Source: Bradyrhizobium sp. CIAT3101
Lineage (GTDB): Bacteria > Pseudomonadota > Alphaproteobacteria > Rhizobiales > Xanthobacteraceae
Direction of reading: 5' to 3'
DNA length: 64,000 bases
NCBI RefSeq assembly: GCF_029714945.1
Contig: NZ_CP121634.1
Span: 2,253,001-2,317,000 of the forward strand
Shown: positions 42,502 through 53,898 of the stretch, in pieces
Position numbering within the stretch: the stretch's first letter is position 1
How the letters are laid out: each line of letters starts with the position of its first letter
Notes under the pieces: generated by a model
Told to the model about the DNA's origin: nothing
The model's input: the letters and a program-made list of their open reading frames with translations, nothing else
Databases searched by the model: none
Program-made: the position numbers and the translations under genes

Positions 42502-44649
42502 TCAGCTTTCCGGAACGAGGAAGATCGCAGCGAGCGGCGGAATGGTGAGGCGGAGCTCGGGCGCCTTGCCGTCAACGGTCTGGACCTCGCCGATGTTCCC
42601 GACATTGGTGCCGCCATAATGGGCGGAGTCCGAATTGAACACCTCTTTCCACTTGCCGGCGAAGGGGACGCGGACGCGGTAGTTGCGGTAGACGTTGGGT
42701 GAGAAGTTGACGATCACCAGGCACCGCGCGTGCTCGTCAAATCCCTTGCGCAGCCAGGCAAACACGTTGCGGTTGGCGTCGTCCGTGATCAGCCATTCGA
42801 AGCCGGCCTGGTCGCAATCCATCTGGTGCAGCGCCGGCACGGCGCGATAGATCCGGTTGAGATCGCGGATCAGCGCCTGGATGCCCGAATGATATTTATA
42901 CTCGAGCAGGTGCCAGTCGAGCGACTGGTCGTGATTCCACTCGCGGCTCTGCGCGATCTCGGCCCCCATGAACAGCAGCTTCTTGCCGGGATGGCCGAAC
43001 ATGAAGCTGTAATAGGCGCGCAAGTTCGCGAAGCGCTGCCATTCGTCGCCGGGCATGCGGCCGAGCAGCGAGCGCTTTCCGTGCACCACCTCGTCATGCG
43101 ACAGCGGCAGGATGAAATTCTCGGAGAACGCGTAGTGCAGGCCGAACAGGATCTCGCCGTGATGATGCTTGCGATGGATCGGATCCTTGCTGATGTAATT
43201 CAGCGTGTCGTGCATCCAGCCCATGTTCCACTTGTAGCCGAAGCCGAGCCCGCCGAACTCGACCGGGCGCGAGACCTGCGGCCATGCGGTGGATTCTTCG
43301 GCGGCCGTGGTCGCCTGCGGAAAGCGGGCGAACAATTCCGTGTTGAAGCGGCGCAGAAAGTTGATGGCCTCGATGTTCTCGCGGCCGCCATACTGGTTCG
43401 GAATCCAGGCGCCGGGCGGGCGGCTGTAGTCGAGATAGAGCATGGACGCCACTGCATCGACGCGCAGGCCGTCGATGGCGTAGCGCTCCAGCCAGAACAG
43501 CGCGTTCGACACCAGGAAGTTGGTCACTTCGGTGCGGCCGTAATTGTAGATCAGCGTGCCCCAATCGAGGTGGCGGCCCTGCAGCGGATTGGCGTGCTCG
43601 TAGAGCGAGGTGCCGTCAAAGCTGCCGAGCCCGTGCGGATCATCCGGGAAATGACCGGGCACCCAGTCGAGCAGCACGGCGATGCCCTCGCGATGGCAGG
43701 CGTCGATGAGCGCGGCGAAATCCTCCGGCGTACCGAAGCGGCTGGTCGGCGCGTAGAGGCCGGTCGGCTGATAGCCCCATGAGCCGTCGAAAGGGTGTTC
43801 GCTCACCGGCAGGAATTCGAGATGGGTGAAGCCCATGTCGCGGGCGTAGGCCGGCAGCTGCTCGGCCAGCTCGCGATAGGTCAGCCATTCGTCGCCGTTC
43901 TTGCGTCGCCACGATCCGAGATGGACCTCGTAGATCGACATCGGCGCCGACAGCGCGTTGATGCCGTCGGGCGCAGGACGTGGCCGCGGCAGATGCGCTT
44001 CGTCGAACACGATCGAAGCCGTCTTCGGCCGCACCTCGCTCGCAAACGCCAAGGGATCGGATTTCAGCGGCAGCAGATGGCCGTGTGGTCCGATGATCTC
44101 GAATTTGTAATGGTCGCCGGCCTTGGCGTTCGGGATGAACAATTCCCAATAGCCGGCGCCGCGCACCCGCATGGGATGACGCCGCCCGTCCCAGAAATTG
44201 AAGTCACCGACCACGGAGACGCGTCGCGCATTCGGCGCCAGCACGACGAAGCCGATGCCGTCGATGCCTTCGAGCCGCATCGGATGCGCGCCAAGCTTGT
44301 CGTAGATGCGCTGATGGGTGCCTTCGCCGAGCAGATAGAGGTCGAAATCGGTCAGGATCGGCGGGAAGCGGTAGGCATCCTCGAACTCGACGACGTTGTC
44401 GCCGAATTTGGCGCGGAGCTGGTAGTGCCTGGAGCCGTTGGGCAGGGCGCCGATGAACAGGCCTGAATCGTGGACCCGATCGAGCTTTGCCACCTCGCCG
44501 TGCTCGCCGATGGCCTCGACATTGGAGGCCTCGGGCAGGAAGGCACGCACCACGCTCTTGTCCCCCTCGGGGTGCAGCCCGAGATAGTGGAAGGGGTCGG
44601 AATGGCGGCCCTCGATGATCGCGTAGGCTTCGGCTGGCAGTTTAGGCAT
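42502..44649 (-). CDS. glgB: 1,4-alpha-glucan branching enzyme
   Basis: 715 residues, GH13. It makes alpha-1,6 branches on the glucan built by GlgE. Domains are an N-terminal CBM48-type pair ([28 protein letters not shown]), then the barrel with [28 protein letters not shown], the acid/base glutamate in [10 protein letters not shown], and [16 protein letters not shown]. The chosen ATG lies inside the end of treS (8-base overlap) with a GAGAGCGAAG ribosome site; a GTG six codons upstream is possible. Confidence 0.95.
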   Translation of the reverse strand: MPKLPAEAYAIIEGRHSDPFHYLGLHPEGDKSVVRAFLPEASNVEAIGEHGEVAKLDRVHDSGLFIGALPNGSRHYQLRAKFGDNVVEFEDAYRFPPILTDFDLYLLGEGTHQRIYDKLGAHPMRLEGIDGIGFVVLAPNARRVSVVGDFNFWDGRRHPMRVRGAGYWELFIPNAKAGDHYKFEIIGPHGHLLPLKSDPLAFASEVRPKTASIVFDEAHLPRPRPAPDGINALSAPMSIYEVHLGSWRRKNGDEWLTYRELAEQLPAYARDMGFTHLEFLPVSEHPFDGSWGYQPTGLYAPTSRFGTPEDFAALIDACHREGIAVLLDWVPGHFPDDPHGLGSFDGTSLYEHANPLQGRHLDWGTLIYNYGRTEVTNFLVSNALFWLERYAIDGLRVDAVASMLYLDYSRPPGAWIPNQYGGRENIEAINFLRRFNTELFARFPQATTAAEESTAWPQVSRPVEFGGLGFGYKWNMGWMHDTLNYISKDPIHRKHHHGEILFGLHYAFSENFILPLSHDEVVHGKRSLLGRMPGDEWQRFANLRAYYSFMFGHPGKKLLFMGAEIAQSREWNHDQSLDWHLLEYKYHSGIQALIRDLNRIYRAVPALHQMDCDQAGFEWLITDDANRNVFAWLRKGFDEHARCLVIVNFSPNVYRNYRVRVPFAGKWKEVFNSDSAHYGGTNVGNIGEVQTVDGKAPELRLTIPPLAAIFLVPES

Positions 44650-47600
44650 GGGCTTCGCTCTCGGCACTGGACAGAATGCGAAGCAGGCCGGTCAGCGGCG
44701 CATTGAGCCCCTCCGGCCGGTGGGACAGCTCGTACTCTACCTCGTCGAACGCTTGATCAAGCAGGAAAAACCTTAACATGCTTTCCGCGGAATGGTTCTC
44801 TTGCGGCCAAAGCCGCCGATCGGTCATGGCCTCGCGATAGGCGGACAGGAAGGTCGCAGTGGCGTGTTCGCGCCATTCGCTGAGCGCGGCCGCCAGGCGG
44901 CCCTGCTCGTCGCTGCCTCCGGACAGGGCCCGATGAAGTGCGGCGTTAACCGAAAGATCAATCGATCGGATCAGTCCCGCCACGTCGCGCGCGGCAGGCA
45001 GCTTGCGCCGCTTGTCGGCCAGAGCGAGATGCGGATCGCCGTCGAAATCGATGATGAAGATGTCGTCCTTCACGATCAGAGTTTGCCCCAGGCGGAAGTC
45101 GCCATGATGACGGATGTTCAACCCACCGATGTCGGATGGCAAGAGCGCATTGATGTGGTCCGGCAGGGTCGCGCGTACCGCGACCAGTTGGTCGATCAGG
45201 GGCCTGTCGCCCTCGCGCAGGCCATCCCGGCTGTCGGCGAGCCGGTCGAAGACCCGCTCGGCGCGCGCCTTGAGATCCGAGGTCCAGCGCTTGATGTGCG
45301 CAGGACTGACCGGCTCCGGCGCGAGATCGGCGGCCTTTGCGGCGGCCAGGGCCACGTGCAGCTCGGCGAGCCGCCGGCCGGTCTGCGCGATGAAGTGCAG
45401 ATAGGGCGCCTGCTCCTGGGTCACCCGGGGCATGTCGTCCACCGGCCCCAGCCGCTGCTCATCGATGTAGCGGTCGAGATAGCCCGTGGTCACGGTCCAG
45501 CCGTCGCCCTGGTTTTCGACATAGGCGTGCAAGACGCCGATCGCGCTGCGGCTATTGCCTTCGACCAGCTCGACGCTGCCAAGCAGCGCCGGCGCATTGG
45601 CGAAGCGGGCGATCTCGGTCAGGTAACTGCCGATCTCGATCTCGGGATTGATGCCGCTCTCGAGCTGGCGATGGATTTTTGCGACATACTGGTTGTCGAC
45701 CAGGGCCGTGCTGTTCGACTGCTCGACCGCGCGGATACGCGCCGGCTCCTTGATCGTGTATTCGGCGAATCGGCTGGTCGGCTTGAATTCGAGCCGGAGA
45801 TTGTTCTCGTCCACCACGAGGTTCTGCGACAAGCCTCGCAGGAACAGCCCGATGAAGATCTGGTCGGTGGCGACGTCGAGCAGCGTGCCTTCGCGCGCGC
45901 CTTGACGCACGGCGGCGAGCGCCTTCGGGTTGAAACGCTCGCGGTCGAAGCGCACCCATTCGATCTGCATCGGCAGCACGTAGCGCGTCGTTACGTCGTC
46001 CTGCGTCGTCTCGAAGAAGGCGATCCAGGGCCGGTTGTCGCCGATTTCGCTGAACGGCACCGCCGAGGTCAGCGTGGCCTGGATGTGCTTGGGATTGTGC
46101 TCGGGGTACCAGCGCGTCCGCGACAGGAAGCCCGGCAGCACGTCGCGCTCGAACACGCCGCGCTCGCGCGCCAGCGACACCCAGTTCGAATTGACCGGCA
46201 CCACCAGCGTCTCGAACTCCGGCACCGCGCGTGGCACGACCGGCTCGGACTTGTCGCGCTCGGTGAGCTGGAACCAGTAGAAGCCGTACGGCCCCAGCGT
46301 GATCATGTAGGGCAACTCGCCGATCGGCGGGAAGCGCGTGCGGCCGAGCATCTCCTGCGGAATGCGGTCCTTCCACGGCGTCAGGTCGAGTTCGGTCGCC
46401 TGCGCCGCGCGCGACAAATTGGCGACGCACAGGATGACCTCGTCGCGATATTGCCGGACATAGGCGAGCACGGACCGGTTGGCCGGGCGGATGAACGTCA
46501 TGGTGCCGCGGCCGAAAGCCAGCGTCGATTTACGCACCGAGATCAGCCGCTTGGTAGCGTTGAGCTGCGACGACAGGCTGCGCGACTGCGCCTCCACGTT
46601 GACCGACTCGTAGCCGTAAACGGGGTCCATGATCAGCGGCGCATAAAGGCGGGCGGGATCGGCGCGCGAGAAGCCGCCGTTGCGGTCCGGGCTCCACTGC
46701 ATCGGCGTGCGCACGCCGTTGCGGTCGCCGAGATAGATGTTGTCGCCCATCCCGATCTCGTCGCCGTAATAGATGATCGGCGTGCCGGGGAATGACAGCA
46801 GCAGCGAGTTCATCAGCTCGATCTTGCGCCGGTCGTTGTCCATCAGCGGCGCGAGACGCCTGCGGATGCCGACATTGATGCGCGCGCGCGGATCGTTGGC
46901 GTAGGTGGTCCAGAGGTAGTCGCGCTCGACGTCGGTGACCATCTCCAGCGTCAGCTCGTCGTGGTTGCGCAGGAACAGTGCCCATTGGCAGCTCGCGGGG
47001 ATGTCCGGCGTCTGCCGCAGAATGTCGGTGATCGGGAAGCGGTCCTCCTGCGCGATCGCCATGTAGATGCGCGGCATCAGCGGGAAGTGGTAGGCCATGT
47101 GGCACTCGTCGCCACGGCCGAAATATTCCTGCACGTCCTCCGGCCATTGATTGGCCTCGGCCAGCAGCAGCTTTCCCTTGGAGTAGGCGTCAAGCTCCTG
47201 GCGCAGGCGCTTGATGATCGCATGCGTCTCGGGGAGGTTCTCGTTCGAGGTGCCCTCGCGCTCGCAGAGATAGGGAATCGCGTCCAGCCGGAAGCCGTCG
47301 ACGCCGGCGTCGAGCCAGCGCTTCATCACCTGGATGATGGCGCTGACGACGCGCGGATTGTCGAAGTTGAGATCAGGCTGATGCGAGAAGAAGCGGTGCC
47401 AGTAGAATGCACCGGCCTCGGGATCCCAGGTCCAGTTGGATTTCTCGGTATCCGTGAAGATGATCCGCGTGCCCTGGTATTTCTGGTCGGTGTCGCTCCA
47501 GACATACCAGTCGCGGGCGCTCGAGCCGGCCGGGCTGCGGCGCGCGCGCTTGAACCAATTGTGCTGATCCGAGGTGTGGTTCACCACGAGCTCGGTGATG

Positions 47601-47935
47601 ACGCGCAGGCCCCGCTTCTGCGCTTCCTGGATGAAGCGCTTGAAGTCCTTCATCGTCCCGAAATCGGGATTGACCGAGCCGTAGTCGGCGATGTCGTAGC
47701 CGTCGTCGCGGCCGGGCGAGGGGTAGAACGGCAGCAGCCACAGCGCAGTAACGCCGAGATCCTGCAGGTAAGGCAGCTTCTCGGTCAGCCCGGCGAAGTC
47801 ACCGATGCCGTCATTGTTGCTGTCGGCAAAGGCCTTGACGTGGAGCTGGTAGATGATGGCGTCCTTGTACCAGAGCTCGTCCACGATCTCGGCAGCCTCG
47901 GCCTTCTTGGTGTCGACGGAAGACAAAACATTCAT
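44642..47935 (-). CDS. treS: trehalose synthase/maltokinase fusion
   Basis: 1097 residues combining two steps of the GlgE pathway. Residues about 1-560 are TreS (GH13): [52 protein letters not shown], interconverting trehalose and maltose. Residues about 600-1095 are the maltokinase (Pep2/Mak): [30 protein letters not shown], phosphorylating maltose to maltose-1-phosphate for GlgE. Eleven bases separate the glgE stop from this start; glgB overlaps the end. The fusion is a known arrangement in several bacteria. Confidence 0.96.
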   Translation of the reverse strand: MNVLSSVDTKKAEAAEIVDELWYKDAIIYQLHVKAFADSNNDGIGDFAGLTEKLPYLQDLGVTALWLLPFYPSPGRDDGYDIADYGSVNPDFGTMKDFKRFIQEAQKRGLRVITELVVNHTSDQHNWFKRARRSPAGSSARDWYVWSDTDQKYQGTRIIFTDTEKSNWTWDPEAGAFYWHRFFSHQPDLNFDNPRVVSAIIQVMKRWLDAGVDGFRLDAIPYLCEREGTSNENLPETHAIIKRLRQELDAYSKGKLLLAEANQWPEDVQEYFGRGDECHMAYHFPLMPRIYMAIAQEDRFPITDILRQTPDIPASCQWALFLRNHDELTLEMVTDVERDYLWTTYANDPRARINVGIRRRLAPLMDNDRRKIELMNSLLLSFPGTPIIYYGDEIGMGDNIYLGDRNGVRTPMQWSPDRNGGFSRADPARLYAPLIMDPVYGYESVNVEAQSRSLSSQLNATKRLISVRKSTLAFGRGTMTFIRPANRSVLAYVRQYRDEVILCVANLSRAAQATELDLTPWKDRIPQEMLGRTRFPPIGELPYMITLGPYGFYWFQLTERDKSEPVVPRAVPEFETLVVPVNSNWVSLARERGVFERDVLPGFLSRTRWYPEHNPKHIQATLTSAVPFSEIGDNRPWIAFFETTQDDVTTRYVLPMQIEWVRFDRERFNPKALAAVRQGAREGTLLDVATDQIFIGLFLRGLSQNLVVDENNLRLEFKPTSRFAEYTIKEPARIRAVEQSNSTALVDNQYVAKIHRQLESGINPEIEIGSYLTEIARFANAPALLGSVELVEGNSRSAIGVLHAYVENQGDGWTVTTGYLDRYIDEQRLGPVDDMPRVTQEQAPYLHFIAQTGRRLAELHVALAAAKAADLAPEPVSPAHIKRWTSDLKARAERVFDRLADSRDGLREGDRPLIDQLVAVRATLPDHINALLPSDIGGLNIRHHGDFRLGQTLIVKDDIFIIDFDGDPHLALADKRRKLPAARDVAGLIRSIDLSVNAALHRALSGGSDEQGRLAAALSEWREHATATFLSAYREAMTDRRLWPQENHSAESMLRFFLLDQAFDEVEYELSHRPEGLNAPLTGLLRILSSAESEAHA

Positions 47936-47945
47936 GGCGTGATCC

Positions 47946-49892
47946 TTACGCCAGGCAGCGGAAGAGCAGGGCCGGATCGCGGTCGGGATCGATACGCAGC
48001 CTGATCCCGCCCCATTCGATGCGGGACTGTTCGCCTGTCATGAGATTTTCAAGAGCGGAAACGTGGTGGCGTTCGCCGCCGACGTCGATGGTGAGGTCGC
48101 CGAGCGGCAACCAGAACTCGCGCACATGGCGCGAGAGGGCGATGACGGCAACGACGGTGTTGGCCGGTTCAGCCGCCTCCTTGGCGAAGGCGATGGTCTC
48201 GCCGTCATCGATGCCGAGGAAGCGCAGATTGGTGGTCTGCTGCAGCGCCGCGTTGTCGTTGCGGATGCGATTGAGCGCGGTGATGTAGGGCTTGATGTTG
48301 CCGGGCTTGTCCCAGTCGCGCTGGCGGATCTGGTATTTCTCGGAATCCTGATATTCTTCGCGGCCGGGAACGGCTTCGTGCTCCAGCAGCTCGAAGCCGC
48401 TATAGAGGCCGTAATTACCCGACAGCATGGCGGCGAGCGCCACGCGCGATTTGAACATCCAGACCTCACCGCTCTGGAGATGGTAGGGCAGCAGGTCCGG
48501 CGTATTGACGAACAGGTTCGCCCGATAGAAGTCCCGCTCGGGATAGCGCGAAAGCTCGCCGAGATACTGCTCCAGCTCCCATTTCGCCGTGCGCCAGGGG
48601 AAATAGCTGAAGGACTGCGCGAAGCCGAGCTTGGCGAGGCCCTTCATCAGCTTCGGTCGCGCAAAGGTCTTGGAGAACAGGATCACCTCGGGATGCCGCT
48701 GGCGAATGTCGCGGATCAGCCACTCCCAGAATGGCAATGGCGCGGTGTCATGATTGTCGATCGCGAAGATGGTGACGCCGTGGTCGATCCAGAACAGCAT
48801 GGCATCGCGCAACGCATCCCACAGTCCGATCCGGTCGACGGAGGCGAAGTCGGGGATGACGATATCCGAATAGGGGCCGTCCGCCGACCGCACCGAACGG
48901 TCCGGCCGCCATTTGAACCATTCCGGGTGCTGCGTCAGCCAGGGATGATCCGGCGAGCATTGCACGGCGAAATCGAGCGCGAGCTCGAGGCCGTATTCCA
49001 GGCAGGTCGCCACCAGCGCGCGGAAGTCCTCGATGGTGCCGAGCTCGGGATGCAGCGCATCGTGTCCACCCTCGGCGGCGCCGATCGCATAGGGTGAGCC
49101 GGGCTCGCCCTCGGTTGCGACGGCCGCATTGTTGCGGCCCTTGCGGCGGGTGCGGCCGATCGGGTGGATCGGCGTGAAATACAGCACGTCAAAACCCATC
49201 GCGGCGATGTCGGGCACGCGCGCGATGCAGTCGCGGAGCGTGCCGTGCTGACCGGAGACCTGGCTCTGGCTGCGCGGCATCATCTGATACCAGGCGCCGA
49301 AGCGCGCGTTGTCGCGGTCGATGATCAGCGGGAAGTTCGCCGAGCGCGTCAGGTCGGGGCGCGCCTGGCTCTCGGCCATGGCTTCGCCGAGCTCAGTCGC
49401 CAGCAGCGGCGCTACATCGCCGCTGCCGAGATAGTTCTCGCATTGCCGGACGATCACGGCTGCGGCGTCCTGCCGCGCGCTGTGCGCCTTGGTCAGCAGA
49501 CCCGCGCCCTCGATGGCATCGAGCGTGACGTCGCTGCCGGACAGCTGCTTGCGTTCGATGCCGTGACGCCAGGTGGCGAATTCGTCGGTCCAGGCCTCGA
49601 TGGCATAGACATACTGGCCGGGCTCGACGGGCGTGAACGCGCCGGACCAGCGGTCATCGCCATGATGGGTCATGGTCTCGCGCCGCCAGTCGCGCTCCTG
49701 CTCGCCGCGCCAGACCAGCGCGGCGCTGATGCTGGCGTCGCCGTCGCGGTAGATGTCGGCCCACACCTCGACCCGGTCGCCCGCAATCCGCTTCACGGCA
49801 AAGCGGCCGCCATCGATCAACGGATAGATATCTTCGATGAGGAAAGCGCTGCCTGAAGCGGCACTCTCGACAGTTTGAATTGTCTTGTTCAC
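47946..49892 (-). CDS. glgE: alpha-1,4-glucan:maltose-1-phosphate maltosyltransferase
   Basis: 648 residues, GH13 subfamily 3. It transfers maltose from maltose-1-phosphate to the glucan chain. It starts with the family's [20 protein letters not shown] segment. Further on are [47 protein letters not shown], the nucleophile region [18 protein letters not shown] and [18 protein letters not shown] start chosen because it is the nearest in-frame start to the conserved N-terminus; upstream frame stays open but looks non-coding. First gene of the operon, divergent from malQ. Confidence 0.92.
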   Translation of the reverse strand: MNKTIQTVESAASGSAFLIEDIYPLIDGGRFAVKRIAGDRVEVWADIYRDGDASISAALVWRGEQERDWRRETMTHHGDDRWSGAFTPVEPGQYVYAIEAWTDEFATWRHGIERKQLSGSDVTLDAIEGAGLLTKAHSARQDAAAVIVRQCENYLGSGDVAPLLATELGEAMAESQARPDLTRSANFPLIIDRDNARFGAWYQMMPRSQSQVSGQHGTLRDCIARVPDIAAMGFDVLYFTPIHPIGRTRRKGRNNAAVATEGEPGSPYAIGAAEGGHDALHPELGTIEDFRALVATCLEYGLELALDFAVQCSPDHPWLTQHPEWFKWRPDRSVRSADGPYSDIVIPDFASVDRIGLWDALRDAMLFWIDHGVTIFAIDNHDTAPLPFWEWLIRDIRQRHPEVILFSKTFARPKLMKGLAKLGFAQSFSYFPWRTAKWELEQYLGELSRYPERDFYRANLFVNTPDLLPYHLQSGEVWMFKSRVALAAMLSGNYGLYSGFELLEHEAVPGREEYQDSEKYQIRQRDWDKPGNIKPYITALNRIRNDNAALQQTTNLRFLGIDDGETIAFAKEAAEPANTVVAVIALSRHVREFWLPLGDLTIDVGGERHHVSALENLMTGEQSRIEWGGIRLRIDPDRDPALLFRCLA

Positions 49893-49983
49893 GGTGATGC
49901 CATTGACAAGAGTGCAGGGGCCCGTTTCCCTTGTCGGGAACCTACGCTTGGTACCTATATAGAAAGCCGCTTGTGTGTCATTG

Positions 49984-50018
49984 GTTCCCCTGGGAACGGG
50001 AGGCGCGGTTTGTGAGTT
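49984..50018. promoter_or_regulatory. back-to-back GGAAC boxes between glgE and malQ
   Basis: GTTCCC-CT-GGGAAC (49984-49997) is a perfect palindrome presenting GGAAC to both sides. Rightward: GGAAC-N17-AGTT, 79 bases before the malQ ATG. Leftward: GGAAC-N17-CTTT, about 70 bases before the glgE GTG. Each -10 is one base off the EcfG CGTT. A CTATAT on either strand at about 49955-49962 could instead be a housekeeping -10. Candidate only. Confidence 0.4.
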
Positions 50019-50096
50019 AAGTGCGACTAACCTCTTCCGCGACCACGTTAAAATCGATGCCCCCGGCCTGAGAATGGCCTGCAAGCTGCGTGCCGA

Positions 50097-52058
50097 ATGG
50101 ACCTTTTAGCCCAAGCCCGGATCAAGGGCGTTCAATCCGAATTCATCGATGCCCTCGGAAAGCTGCGGACCACCGCGCCCGAGGCGCTCAAATCCATCCT
50201 CGACGCCCTGCCGGAGAAGCGGGTCTACCGCTTTGTCAGTGGGCCTGTCGTGGTTCGCGCGCTGGGCAATCCGCGGACCGAGCTCGCGGCCATCGGCGCG
50301 GCGCCGCTGCAATGGAAAATCACCGGCAATGGCAATGCCATCGCGCAAGGCGAGACGCGCGAGCCGGTGATCGCCTGGCCCGATGGCCTGCCGCTCGGCT
50401 ATCACCGGCTGACGCTGACCGATGCCGCTGGTACGACGGAAGAGGTCCCGATGATCGTGGCGCCCGAGCGCGCCTTCGGCGGCGATTTCGACCGCGGCTG
50501 GCTGCTCGCCGTGCAGCTCTACAGCGTTCGCTCCGATCGCAATTGGGGCATCGGCGATTTCACCGATCTGGCCGGCCTGGTCAGGCTTGCCAAGCAACTC
50601 GGCGCCGACGGCGTCGGGCTCAATCCGCTGCATGTCCTGTTCGATAATCATCCGGCCGATTGCAGCCCCTATTCGCCGAACAGCCGGCTGTTTCTCAATC
50701 CACTTTACGTCGATGTCGAGGCCATACCGGAATTTTCAGCAGACCTGATCCCGGATGCGGCCGCGACCGCCGCGCGGCTGCGCGAAGGTGACCGGGTCCC
50801 TTATGCCGATATGGCGGCGCTGAAATGGCTGGGCTTGCGCGCAGCGTTTGACAGTTTCGTGAAAACCGCGAGCGGTGTCCGCCGCAACCAGTTCGATGCC
50901 TTCCGCGCCGACCGGGGGGCACTGCTGGCGCGCTTTGCCTGCTTCGAGGTGCTCCGCCACCGCTTCGTGTCGCCGTGGTGGGAATGGCCGGTGGAATGGC
51001 AGCAGCCGGACGATGCCAAATGCGCGGAGCTTCGCAACGGTGCCGACAAGCATGAGGTCGAGTTCGTCGAATTCGTGCAATGGACGGCAGATTCGCAATT
51101 GCACGCCGCCAAGGAGCTGTCGGTCGAGCTTGGCATGCGCGTGGGGCTCTATCTCGACGTTGCCGTCGGGGTACAGTCCAACGGCTTCGATGCCTGGAAC
51201 GAGCAGACTGCGATCTCGCGCCACCTTGCGGTCGGCGCGCCGCCCGACGTGCTCAACACCGTCGGGCAGGATTGGGGCCTCGCCGGCTTCAATGCAGGCG
51301 GCCTGGAGGCGCAGTCCTTCGTGCCGTTCGCCAACATGGTGGCCGCCTCGATGCGGCACGCCGGCGCGATCCGGCTCGATCATGTGCTCGGACTGAAGCG
51401 GCTCTATTTGGTGCCGCGCGGCTTCAAGCCGGACAACGGCGCCTATGTGCAGATGCCGCTCGAGGCGCTGCTGGCCGCGGTCGTGCGCGAGAGCATCACC
51501 CATAAATGCGTTGTGATCGGCGAAGACCTTGGCACCGTGCCGGAAGGTTTTCGCGAGACCATGCAGGATTTCGGCATCTGGTCCTACCTCGTCATGATGT
51601 TCGAGCGCGACGATGCCGGCAATTTCCGCAACATCGACCATTACCGGCCGAACGCGCTGGTCACGCTGAACACGCATGATCTCTGTACCTATGCGGGCTG
51701 GCGCTCGTTCAGCGATCTCAAGATGAAGCGCTCGCTCGGGCTCGATCCCGGCGAGGACGACCAGGCGCGCTGGAATGCGCTCGGTGGTCTCGACCAGATC
51801 CTGCGCCAGAACGGCATCAACGCCAACGATCTCTATTCGGTGCTCAATTTCCTGTCGCGCACGCCGTCGCGGCTGCTCGCGGTGTCGATGGAGGATCTGC
51901 TCGGCGTGATCGACCAGCCGAACATTCCCGGCACCATCGACGAGCATCCGAACTGGCGCCAGCGCCTGCCCGTCGCGCTCGACAAGATCGCCTCGAAGGT
52001 CGATCTTGCGGCCTTGAAGGCCGCGACGCGGGAACGTTCGCTGCACGGCGGGAGTTGA
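50097..52058 (+). CDS. malQ: 4-alpha-glucanotransferase
   Basis: 653 residues, GH77 (amylomaltase). It disproportionates maltodextrins by moving glucan segments. Motifs are VQLYSVRSDRNWGIGDF, GLNPLHVLFDNHPADCSPYS, AIRLDHVLGLKRLYLVPRG (nucleophile Asp region), VVIGEDLGTVPEGFRE (acid/base Glu) and LNTHDLCTYAGW. An N-terminal ~140-residue extension precedes the barrel, as in the larger MalQ class. Divergent from glgE; a GH15 gene follows after 30 bases. Confidence 0.94.
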   Translation: MDLLAQARIKGVQSEFIDALGKLRTTAPEALKSILDALPEKRVYRFVSGPVVVRALGNPRTELAAIGAAPLQWKITGNGNAIAQGETREPVIAWPDGLPLGYHRLTLTDAAGTTEEVPMIVAPERAFGGDFDRGWLLAVQLYSVRSDRNWGIGDFTDLAGLVRLAKQLGADGVGLNPLHVLFDNHPADCSPYSPNSRLFLNPLYVDVEAIPEFSADLIPDAAATAARLREGDRVPYADMAALKWLGLRAAFDSFVKTASGVRRNQFDAFRADRGALLARFACFEVLRHRFVSPWWEWPVEWQQPDDAKCAELRNGADKHEVEFVEFVQWTADSQLHAAKELSVELGMRVGLYLDVAVGVQSNGFDAWNEQTAISRHLAVGAPPDVLNTVGQDWGLAGFNAGGLEAQSFVPFANMVAASMRHAGAIRLDHVLGLKRLYLVPRGFKPDNGAYVQMPLEALLAAVVRESITHKCVVIGEDLGTVPEGFRETMQDFGIWSYLVMMFERDDAGNFRNIDHYRPNALVTLNTHDLCTYAGWRSFSDLKMKRSLGLDPGEDDQARWNALGGLDQILRQNGINANDLYSVLNFLSRTPSRLLAVSMEDLLGVIDQPNIPGTIDEHPNWRQRLPVALDKIASKVDLAALKAATRERSLHGGS

Positions 52059-52088
52059 TCGACCGGGATTTCCAGGGCTCGTAAGACA

Positions 52089-53894
52089 TTGTCAGAGAAG
52101 ATCGAGGACTATGCGCTGATCGGCGACTGCGAGACCGCAGCGCTGGTCGGACGCAACGGTTCGATCGACTGGCTGTGCTGGCCAGCCTTCGATTCCGACG
52201 CCTGCTTTGCCGCAATCCTCGGCACCCACAAGAACGGACGCTGGCTGATCGCACCGGGCGGGGACGTCACCACAATCTCGCGCCGCTATCTCGGCGATAC
52301 CCTCATCCTCGAAACGCGCTTCGAGACCGGGAGCGGCACCGTCGCACTGATCGACTTCATGCCGCCGCGCGGCAAGGCCTCCGACATCGTGCGGCTGGTG
52401 CGGGGCCTCACGGGCACGGTGAAGATGCGGATGGAGCTCGTGATCCGCTTCGGCTTCGGCGTCGACATTCCCTGGGTGCGCCGCTGCGAGGATCGCTCGC
52501 TGCTGGCCGTCGCCGGCCAGGACATGACCGTGCTGCGCACGCCGGTCGAGACCCGCGGCGAGGATCTGACCACGGTTTCCGACTTCGAGGTCAAGGCCGG
52601 CGAGACCGTGCCGTTCGTGCTGACCTACGGTCCCTCGCACCTCGATCCGCCCGCGCCGATCGATCCCGAGATCGCGCTCCAGGAGACCGAAACGTTCTGG
52701 AAAGACTGGTCCAGCCGCTCCACGCATGACGGCGAGTATCGCGATCTCATCATGCGCTCGCTGATCACGCTGAAGGCGCTGACGTTCGGGCCGACCGGCG
52801 GCATCGTCGCCGCGCCGACCACGTCGCTGCCCGAAAAGCTCGGCGGTGCCAGGAATTGGGACTACCGCTTCTGCTGGCTGCGCGACGCCACCTTCACGCT
52901 GCTGGCGCTGATGAACTCGGGCTACACCGAGGAAGCTTCGGCCTGGCACAATTGGTTGCTGCGTGCGGCTGCGGGCTCGCCCGCCAACATGCAGATCATG
53001 TACGGCATCTGGGGCCAGCGGCGATTGCTGGAATGGGAGGCAGGCTGGCTCGCCGGCTATGAAGGCGCCCAGCCCGTGCGCGTCGGCAATGCCGCGCATG
53101 CCCAGCTCCAGCTCGACGTCTACGGTGAGTTGATCGACGCCTTCCATCAGTCGCGCATGGCGAAGCTCAAGCTCGACGATGAAGCGAACTGGGCGCTGGA
53201 ATGCGCCGTGCTCCAGCATCTCGCCGAAGTCTGGGACCAGCCCGACCACGGCATCTGGGAGCGGCGCGGCCAGCCTCGTCACTACGTCTTCTCCAAGGTC
53301 ATGACCTGGGTCGCCTTCGATCGCGGCATCAAGAGCGCCGAAACCTTTGGCTTCAAGGCGCCGTTGTTGCATTGGCGTGCGCTGCGCGAGGCGATCCACC
53401 GCGACGTCTGCAACAGGGGCTTTGACGCGGAAGCGAACGCCTTCGTCGAGTCCTATGGCTCGAAGCTGCTTGATGCCAGCGTGCTGCTGCTGCCAGCGGT
53501 CGGCTTCCTGCCCGCGGGCGACCCGCGCGTCCGCGGCACCATCGCGGCGGTCGAGAAGCACATGATGCGCGACGGCTTCGTGCTGCGGCACGATCCCCGC
53601 GAGGTCTCCGAGGAGAAGCAGCCGATCGAGGGCGCGTTCCTGGCCTGCACGCTGTGGCTCGCCGACGCCTGCGTGCTCGCGGGCGATCTCGACAAGGCGC
53701 AGATGCTGTTCGATCGCGTGGTGGGTATCGCAAACGATGTTGGCCTATTGGCCGAGGAATATGATTCCATCGCGCGCCGCCAGACCGGCAATTTCCCGCA
53801 AGCGCTGACCCACATCGCGCTCATTAACACCGCGCACAATCTCTCGGCGGCACGGCACGCGAGCGAGAAGCCCGCGATGCAGCGGTCGAAGTAG
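52089..53894 (+). CDS. glycoside hydrolase family 15 protein (glucoamylase/trehalase-like)
   Basis: 601 residues. The N-terminal domain begins IEDYALIGDCETAALVGRNG then SIDWLCWPAFDSDACFAAIL, a standard start of bacterial GH15 proteins. The (alpha/alpha)6 catalytic part has GGARNWDYRFCWLRDATFTL, MYGIWGQRRLLEWE and GIWERRGQPRHYVFSKVMTW. Family members hydrolyse alpha-glucans or trehalose; the context (malQ, trehalose operon) fits either. TTG start, forced because the conserved reading begins right after it. Converges on the cof gene with four bases between. Confidence 0.88.
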   Translation: MSEKIEDYALIGDCETAALVGRNGSIDWLCWPAFDSDACFAAILGTHKNGRWLIAPGGDVTTISRRYLGDTLILETRFETGSGTVALIDFMPPRGKASDIVRLVRGLTGTVKMRMELVIRFGFGVDIPWVRRCEDRSLLAVAGQDMTVLRTPVETRGEDLTTVSDFEVKAGETVPFVLTYGPSHLDPPAPIDPEIALQETETFWKDWSSRSTHDGEYRDLIMRSLITLKALTFGPTGGIVAAPTTSLPEKLGGARNWDYRFCWLRDATFTLLALMNSGYTEEASAWHNWLLRAAAGSPANMQIMYGIWGQRRLLEWEAGWLAGYEGAQPVRVGNAAHAQLQLDVYGELIDAFHQSRMAKLKLDDEANWALECAVLQHLAEVWDQPDHGIWERRGQPRHYVFSKVMTWVAFDRGIKSAETFGFKAPLLHWRALREAIHRDVCNRGFDAEANAFVESYGSKLLDASVLLLPAVGFLPAGDPRVRGTIAAVEKHMMRDGFVLRHDPREVSEEKQPIEGAFLACTLWLADACVLAGDLDKAQMLFDRVVGIANDVGLLAEEYDSIARRQTGNFPQALTHIALINTAHNLSAARHASEKPAMQRSK

Positions 53895-53898
53895 TGAC

